A stretch of 64,000 bases of DNA from Desmodesmus armatus (lineage: Eukaryota > Chlorophyta > Chlorophyceae > Sphaeropleales > Scenedesmaceae), in assembly GCA_007449985.2 (NCBI GenBank), contig VIIQ02000209.1, positions 119,800 through 183,799 on the forward strand, read 5' to 3'. Each line of letters begins with the position of its first letter. The first letter of the stretch is position 1. Shown here piece after piece: positions 57,118-64,000 of this stretch. The notes below the pieces were generated by a model. It was not told the DNA's origin. It ran no database searches and was given only the letters and a program-made list of their open reading frames with translations. A program made the position numbers and the translations under genes.

Positions 57118-59099
57118 AACTGATTCAGCCAGGGGACATCATGTCACTGATGGCAGCAGCAGGCCCCAGCAGTCAATGGGGGGTGCGGTTAAGCAGGGGG
57201 CTCCTGCCGCAGCAGGGCATGGCAGCAGCACCGGCAGAAGCAGCAGCAGCGGTGGCAGCAGCCAGCACAGTGCGCGAGCGGTGCCTCAAATTCAGCAGGA
57301 TGGGGTGGCAGTTGAAAGCCCTGGTAGTCAGTCAGGCGCAGCGGCAGCATCACCCCGGGGGTGTGAGGGCGGTCATGGTAGCAGCCACCACCAGCAGCAG
57401 CAGCAGCAGCAGCGAGGGCTGCAGTGCTATGTCGCTCCAGCAGCGGGGCCATTGGGTGATGCGTGGAATGTTGAGCGTGGGCCTGGACGGTTGTGTTACG
57501 CAATGTCGGGACTGCTTGCAACTTGCAACAGTGCTGGCGGCAGCAGCTGTTGGCAGCCTGCCTGAGCTAGCACGCATGCATTGGCAGCGCGGCTGCCTGA
57601 CCTGTGCTCCTTGTTGTTATTCATGTTGTCATAAGAGTGTTTGCTGATGACCGATACTGCCTGCCTCCCCGTGTCATAAGCAAAGTGCCGGTGTGCCAAT
57701 GCTACTGCACCTCTGGTCTGAATGAGGCCAACTTGGATTGACTCCCTCTATGTACTGCTGTGAGGTGTCTGGCACTGTGGCTTATAGTGGCCACAGCCCA
57801 GTGGACAGTGGACTGTGTTGCTGCATGCAATCCGTGTGCCAACTCCGTTCATAGTATAATGTGACGTGCCAACTTGGCCAACGCTGTTGGCAACAGCTTT
57901 TCTTGCGCGCACTATTGTTCCACAACTCCTGATTATTGGCGGTGTTGGCCCAAAAGCCAACGGAAAGCAGGGAGGGCGTGACAAGTTATGCTGCGTTGTG
58001 CAGCAGCTGCATTTTCTGGATTTGCTGACTGCCCGCCCAGTCATTGTATCACCAGAAGGCTTGTTGAAGATGCATCATCATGATAGCTGGCGCTATGAAG
58101 CAAGGGATCAAGGATTAGGTATGCACCTTGCTGTTGGTTACACAATGTCACCCTCACCACACAACTGTGAGATGCCCTGGTGACACAAGACATCCGGTCA
58201 TCTAGTAGATGTGCGCCACCTGTGCTGGGTATCAAGCTAAACCGCGACGAAGGCCACTGTGGCATGCACCCATGCGGCATGCACCCAAATGCTGACACAC
58301 AGTACTATTAGTAGTACTACTCTCTGGATCATCCACAACATTCTGTTTACATGGCTTGCTCAACTACTGTTGCAGGTAGCCTGCACACATGCTGAACACA
58401 TCACCCGTTTCTGCACAGAGGCAGCCTGAGGGCAAGACAGCCACAATCCGGGTCCCAAACCTGAGCACCAACAATGGGGCACTGTTCAACCAATGCCATC
58501 TTGATAAACCAAACACTGATTTACACCACACTATCCTACTATGAATCTTAGTGAGAGACCCTCTCACTGCATCGCCGATGCTGCAAATGCACACACCTCC
58601 CAACACAACACAATCTTCATCAACCGCCAGCAGTTCTCGGTGAGCCAGCCACATGCAAATGCACTCCATGCCGGGTCTAAGGCAGCCCCCGCAACAACCA
58701 CACACATGGGGTGCTGCTGCCCCTTTTACTGAGGGTGACGGCTGGCAGGGAGGCTCTCCAAAGCTGAGCGGCCCTCCTGCACCCAAAGTTGGCTGAGGCC
58801 CACTGCTGCAGCAGGGCAGCACCTGCCAATCTTACAACTGCCCTACGGTCAAAGTATCCATTCGCAACACCCTCGCAAAACCAGACATCACCATCGACTT
58901 GATGATCTGCTGCATCTCCCTGCTCAGCAGGTTTCCCTTAGCATCCTGGGTTTTCTGACTCAGCCACAAAGCTAAACAGGGTTATAACCCAGCAGTACCA
59001 GTGGCAGCCTGAGATCCTCACAACAATGAAGAGTCCTGCATGTCCGACAGGCTGGGCCAGCTGAGCTCGAGTCTTCGCGAAGACTCGAGTCTACACCAG

Positions 59100-59135
<36 letters not shown>

Positions 59136-59219
59136 GCTGCTGACACAGCATTAATGTTGCTGCTGCTGTTGCTGCTGCCGCGCTGCTGGCGCAGCATCAC
59201 TGCTGCTGCTGCTGCCACC
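57118..59219. other. Intergenic or 3' flanks, no gene resolved
   Basis: 57141-57647 has open frames that continue the Gln-rich composition and may be 3' UTR or a frameshifted continuation of the upstream gene. From 57700 on I see nothing. TTACA at about 58833 could be a distant minus-strand TGTAA signal for the AP2 gene. Confidence 0.4.
59066..59089. repeat. 24-bp perfect palindrome
   Basis: CTCGAGTCTTCG followed at once by its reverse complement CGAAGACTCGAG. It lies just downstream (gene sense) of the AP2 gene stop and could form a cruciform or an RNA hairpin at the 3' end. Confidence 0.85.
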
Positions 59220-59739
59220 TCAGTGTGTGCCTGCCCTGAGGCTCCTGCAGCTGCTGCAGCGCCCCCGCCACCCCCTGGCGTTAGCCCACGACACCAGCTT
59301 GTCACGCGCACCAAGGGTCAGGCCAGCAATGCAGCAGGCATCCTCTACTGCTGCTGCCACCATGGGGTTGAGCTTGTGAAGGTTAGGGACCATTTGGTCT
59401 GCAGGGCAACAGCAGAAGCAAGGTATTGTCAGCTCGAATGAGTTGCAATGTGCTGCCTGAAGTTCAGAAGCCTTCGGAAGGAAACCTTCAGCTCAAACTG
59501 GTCTACTCATGATGTGGGAACATCTCATGCAGACAGCCAGACTTTAGCAGGCCCCCCGCTTCAGGAGAGTAGATAATGCCTAGCATGCGATGTGTGTGTT
59601 CCGCACACAAGGGGAGGTGCCACCCCCCCTCTGAGACAGCATGGCAGTCATACTCACTCTTGAAGCTTGCTGCCTGGTTGTAGCGTGCAGCCGCCTCCTC
59701 CCTGGTGGCAAAGGTGCCCAGGTGAGCAACCTGAGGACA

Positions 59740-59786
<47 letters not shown>

Positions 59787-60200
59787 GTCAGCAAGCAACA
59801 AAACTGTTGCGATTTGGACTCAGTCGCCAACCATGACTGATGCTGGGGTCAGGAATTCCCTTGCATTGTGGTGTGCTGTCTCATCATGTGCACAATTCCC
59901 TTTTTTCAAGCATAACAGTGTGCACTGCACATGGCATTGTGATGCTGCCCCCCAAAATCGAACTATGTTGTTGAACAGCTGTCACAGCTGTTAGTAACAG
60001 CATGCCAACATACAAGGGACAGCTGATGACAGCATACAATTTCCGCTAGCACACAACAGCCGTGTGCCCCAACCCACCTGTCCACTGCCGTTGACAGCCT
60101 CGCACCAGATGAATGCCTTGTAGCGCCTGCTGCCAGGGCGCGTCTCCTTCACACCAATGTACTGGGGCTGCTGAGGGCCAACAGCAGCAACAGCAGCAGG

Positions 60201-60251
<51 letters not shown>

Positions 60252-60689
60252 TTCTTCCTGCTGCTGCTGCTGCTGCATTGCAAACTGCTGTTGCTCCTGG
60301 TCCAACATCAGCGCCAGATCCAGGCTTTCTGGGTCGCTGTCAAGCTCCGTGACAGCAGCAGCAGCATCTGCTGCAAGTGCTTCTGCTGCTGCTGCTGCGG
60401 CGGCGGCGGCAAAAGCAGCACCTGCTGCGGCCTCTGCTGCTGGGACTCCGACGCTCAGCAAGTCATTCTCCAACGTGTGGTTGTCATAGGTGCTGGGAAG
60501 GACTGCAGTGGGAGCAACAGGAGAAACCACCAACTGCTGCTGCTGCTGCTGCTGCTGGACCCCCATGGTGCTGAGCAGGTGCTGATCCTGCCAATTGTAA
60601 ATAGCAAGCTCTGGTGACAGCTGCTGCCGTGGCTGCTGCCGGCTCATCATCATCGCCTGCTGCTGCTGCTGCTGCTGCGGTACACCTCA

Positions 60690-60729
<40 letters not shown>

Positions 60730-61075
60730 ACAACTCATACTGCTGCAGCAGCAGCTGCTCCTGTGTCAGGCTGTTGGCTTCTGCCACCAGCTCGTGGATG
60801 CGCTGCTTCTGAGAGCGGCTGGGCACCAGGTCAAACTGCTGCTGCTGCTGCTGCTGCTCACGCAGCACGTCAGCCAACCTCTTGCGCTTCTTGCCGCCAG
60901 ACCTGCCGGCCTTGACTGCTGCTGGTGCTGCTGCTGTACCTGTTTGCTGCTGCTGGTTGTGGTGGTGCTGCTGCCGGGTTCATGGCTGCGGGGGCATCCA
61001 CACAGGCGGCTGCCACGTTGTCAGCAAGGGCTGTGGCTGCTGTAGAACCCCATGCCGCCGCCGCCAGCAGCAGCA

Positions 61076-61131
<56 letters not shown>

Positions 61132-61604
61132 GGCTGCCAGCAGCCTGGGCAGCCCATAACCCAAGGTCCCCCTGCTGCTGCTGCAGGCTGTTGCTGTAGC
61201 TGGTGCAGAAGAAGGGGCTCTCCTGCAACAGCAGCATGTGCTGCTGGCATTGCTGGTGCTGCTGCTGCTGCCAGGGGCCGAGCCCAGCACCTTGCCCAAT
61301 GATTGGCTGCTGCCACGCCCACAGCAGCTACTCCCTGCAGCTCTGCATGCAGCCAGTCAACCTCCAGGCCGTGCTGCTGAGAGTGCACACTGTCGTGAAC
61401 TGTGAATGGTGGCGACAGCTGCTGCTCTGCGCCTAACCCAGCAGCAGCAGCAGCAGCAGCTATGTGGAGGCTGCTGGTGATGTCTGCTGAGCCTTCACCC
61501 CCTAGCAGCGATGTGGTGACTGTCCTGCCACTCTGAACGGACACCAGGGGGCTACCTGACACCGAGGCGGCTGCTGCTGCTGCCACTGCTGCTGGTGTCA
61601 ATGG

Positions 61605-61635
<31 letters not shown>

Positions 61636-62067
61636 TGCCCTGCAGTGCAGGCAGGTTCTTGCAGCAGCATGCCCGCAATTTCCAGGACGTCGTCTTCCCA
61701 ATTGGCAGCACAGCCGAAGTTGTCTTGCGGGATGCTGACACACAAGCCCGGGGCCTTGCTGCTGCCACTTGCTGCTGCTGCTGCTGCTGCTGCTGTGGAG
61801 CCCACCCGTGGCAAGGGCTGTGTCACAAAGTGCCAGTATGCCCTGCTGGATCAGGTCAGGGCAGGCCCCTGGCTGTGGCTGTCCCTCCCTCCAGTCAGTA
61901 GCAGTGGTGGTGTGTCTCAGAAGTGAGGAGGCCCAACAGCTCGCCACCGAGTCTGTGGCAGGGTGCAGGGCTGAGTCCCACCCTGCGTCCGTTGTCTCTG
62001 ACCACAGCTGACCACAGCAAGCCATGTCTGCTTGCAGTGACGCCATGGGGCTGCTGGGTGGTGTCAC
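59220..62067 (-). CDS. AP2/ERF-domain transcription factor (frameshifted)
   Basis: Minus strand. The AP2 domain is split by an intron: the exon ending at 60078 has QYIGVKETRPGSRRYKAF then IWCEAVNGSGQ; exon 59730-59658 has VAHLGTFATREEAAARYNQA then ASFK; the exon from 59398 continues NQMVPNLHKLNPMVAAAVED to a stop at about 59220. YxGV, the R/K and A-F-I strand, HLGTF, T-x-E-E-A-A-x-x-Y-x-x-A-A are diagnostic. Upstream exons carry VSIPQDNFGCAANWEDDVLE (about 61720), MLLLQESPFFCTSYSNSLQQ (about 61230), a nuclear signal GGKKRKRLADVLREQ (about 60890), YELYQQQ and YEVY blocks, MMMSRQQPRQQLSPELAIYN (60653) and LDSDPESLDLALMLDQEQ (about 60330), between poly-Gln and poly-Ala. A missing A near 60680 separates the YEVY frame from the MMMSRQQ frame. 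The start is uncertain; 62067 is the first in-frame-like upstream segment (MASLQADMACCGQLWSETTD region). Nuclear, binds GC-rich DNA in known members; target genes unknown. Confidence 0.72.
59741..59784. repeat. (CAG)n microsatellite in AP2 gene intron
   Basis: About 14 CAG triplets between the two AP2 half-domain exons. Confidence 0.85.
60199..60252. repeat. (CAG)n poly-Ala codon run
   Basis: About 18 triplets that encode poly-Ala directly before the AP2 domain in the minus-strand frame (QQQQQEEAAAA... to APAAVAAVG). Confidence 0.85.
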
Positions 62068-62099
62068 TGGGTGTCTGTGCGCGCTGGCCAGTCACTGAG

Positions 62100-63727
62100 T
62101 GGGCACTGCAGCAAGCAGACAGAGGGAGAAAAGAAAATATTAGGGTGAGATGGTGAAAGTGGTGTTGATGTGATGCTCTGCAGCAGCTTCAACGTGAGTC
62201 ACCTGTGACGTGCATGACCTAACCCCTTCAACCAAGGCCTTCGCTCAACTGCCCCCCCCTGCAAGATCACTGATGGCAGCAAAGCTCTGCTGCTGCTCTG
62301 AAAGCTAGTTAACACATTTGTACAGACAGCAGGAAACGGCTGCGGCTCAGCTGCATCTTGACATCTTGACCCTTGGTCATCCTTGCACTGTTGCTGTAAA
62401 GGGCCACTGCAACAGTGCACCCACCTTCGTTGTGCCGCGGCAAGAGAGACCTGCATCAAGGAACGCAAGCAGCGGAGGATACACGTACTGTCAGAAATCC
62501 GTGCGCCCTGAGAGTGGACGGCTCGACAGCTGTCCATCAGCCATGATGAAGGCCGATTCGCTGGTGTGGTTGCGCAGAGCCATACAAGTAGCCAACTGTT
62601 TCTTTGAGCTTGCTTTAGATACATGGAGGAGGCTATCGGCTTGCAGACCCATGCATTCGGATGATCATGTGTGCTGGCATTAACGATGTCTAATCAGCTT
62701 GCGCAAGGAAGGGACAGCTACGAATACATTCATATGTGTTACATTGATGGTTTCAAGCTGTGAAAAGGCTCCATGCACGCACCTGGCGACCGTCTGGGTG
62801 GTGCAAAGCAAAGAACTGCCTGGGAGGTTTCTTGGAGGTTGTCAGCGCTTGTGGTGATGTGCAAGGTACGGAAGTCGTATACTGGTGAATGTACATGCTA
62901 TGAAACAGCTGAAACGGACGAGGTTTTCAGAAGGTTTGGGTTTCATGTGGAAGCTGTCTCATGCTATCACACCTCTGCAGGACGCCTCAAACAAATTTGC
63001 AAAGTCAGAGAGTATGTAAACAATCGATTCCAATGTCCGTGTGGCCCCGACGTCGTCCATATTGAGCAACTGCATGGCACAGGAAGGTCACTAGATTCCT
63101 TATGCACCGATCCCATATGCACGATGCACTATTTTCCCGATCCCATATGCACTCTGCACTATGTTCCCATGCAACTACCCAGAGGTACTTGAAATGGCTG
63201 CTGTGCCAAGCCATATTTGTGATCCAGCACCCAGCTTGAGTTTGGCAGTACGCTGCCCTGCTACTAGGGGTTGCTAGGGTGTAGGCTCAAGGTCAAGGTG
63301 TGTTGTCCCACCCTGCATTCCACCCAGCCAAACAGCATCCGCAGAAGTTTGCTGTGGCCCACATTTCACTGCTGAAGCAGCCCCCCCCCCCCCCAACGCC
63401 TGGCGCATGCTGACACCCCTTCATGCCATGTGCATCCACCTTCAGGAGCACAACCCTTGCCACGACTCTGGAAACCATCCGTCAGCTGTGTCAGCTTGTT
63501 ACAGGGCACACCACATGCCGGCATAACATGCACGGCTTGTGGCAATACATGCCAGCATAACACCCCGCCACCAGCACAGCACACACACGATTACAGCTGC
63601 TCTGTCAACCATCAGCCACAACCAGCTGCTCTACACACTGACGATAGCCCTCAGGGCTTGACTGCTACTGCACAACACCCAGGTGATGCTCCAAAGCTCC
63701 GCCTCAGTGACAGACTCAGTAGCCTGC

Positions 63728-63772
<45 letters not shown>

Positions 63773-64000
63773 CAGGCCGGGCTGCACATGTACTCCCATA
63801 CTAAGGGTAGTACGAACTTCAGCACACATGTCTGGAAGCCGCCGAATCGCTCATCCACACCGCTTGATAGGCCAGACAAACACGCACTCCTTCCCCTGTT
63901 CGGCCTTTCCCCTCAGCCCTGCCCTCCTTCTGCAGCGCCCAAGCAACACCCCCCCCCCTGCTGTTGATGTTTCCAACCTCTCTACTGTCCTCACCCCAGA
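62100..64000. other. 5' flank of AP2 gene and unresolved right edge
   Basis: No gene I can support. CCCGATCCCATATGCAC is tandemly repeated at about 63108-63155 within a 139-codon plus-strand frame (62773-63192) of unknown value. A (CAG)n run lies at 63726-63770. A gene reaching past the window edge cannot be excluded. Confidence 0.4.
63726..63770. repeat. (CAG)n microsatellite
   Basis: About 15 CAG-type triplets with one TAG interruption near the start. Confidence 0.85.

Noticed and set aside
57141..57647. Independent gene after the Gln-rich protein
   Set aside because: Composition is the same CAG-derived mixture and overlaps another open frame; more likely 3' UTR or a slipped continuation.

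Overview
The window looks like nuclear DNA of a green alga, probably order Chlamydomonadales (a Haematococcus- or volvocine-like genome); this is an inference. The evidence is: very intron-dense genes with short exons; long (CAG)n/(GCA)n runs that encode poly-Ala, poly-Gln and poly-Ser inside otherwise normal proteins; introns full of long G or C homopolymers; degenerate plant-type telomere-like TTTAGGG motifs; and plant/algal gene families (AP2/ERF regulator, Clp N-domain protein, NAA60-like acetyltransferase). There are no bacterial operons, rRNA genes or CRISPR arrays. Most open frames are shadows of CAG runs.

Layout: (1) 1-4.3 kb is repeat-rich and has no credible gene: a 72-bp minisatellite and telomere-like repeats. 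(2) 4.4-14.2 kb, minus strand: one long many-exon gene for an unrecognised secreted, cysteine-containing protein, in which almost every exon has one or more tandem copies. (3) 14.789-22.396 kb: a complete 7.6-kb DNA transposon with 13-bp inverted ends (CAGTGTTGCCGAT) and a perfect 8-bp target duplication (CGTCTGAC). It carries one minus-strand transposase-like gene with a zinc-binding N-terminal part (DUF6729-like) and at least three 1-base frameshifts. (4) 25.1-28.3 kb, minus strand: a putative membrane protein with a signal peptide, a hydrophobic segment, a coiled coil and a low-complexity tail. (5) 28.961-43.057 kb: a 14.1-kb DNA transposon with 124-bp terminal inverted repeats. It contains a minus-strand KDZ (Kyakuja-Dileera-Zisupton) transposase gene, a convergent plus-strand accessory gene of unknown function built from phase-1 exon cassettes, and between them a 337-bp satellite. 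(6) 43-46 kb: intergenic, with a 0.3-kb MITE-like element. (7) 46.0-50.55 kb, minus strand: a Clp N-domain (ClpT-like) protein, head-to-head with (8) 50.89-54.17 kb, plus strand: a GNAT acetyltransferase of NAA60 type with a very long low-complexity tail. (9) 55.5-57.1 kb, plus strand: a Gln/Ala-rich protein. (10) 59.2-62.1 kb, minus strand: an AP2/ERF-type transcription factor with a probable 1-base frameshift. (11) 62.1-64 kb: nothing convincing.

The two large transposons fill about a third of the window. The main new observations are the two nearly intact but unusual elements, defined here from both ends inward, and a recurrent pattern of tandem exon-plus-flanking-intron duplications next to G/C homopolymers in several unrelated genes. 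Exon borders were read by eye from GT/AG signals and frame continuity, so CDS coordinates are gene spans and not verified splice models.
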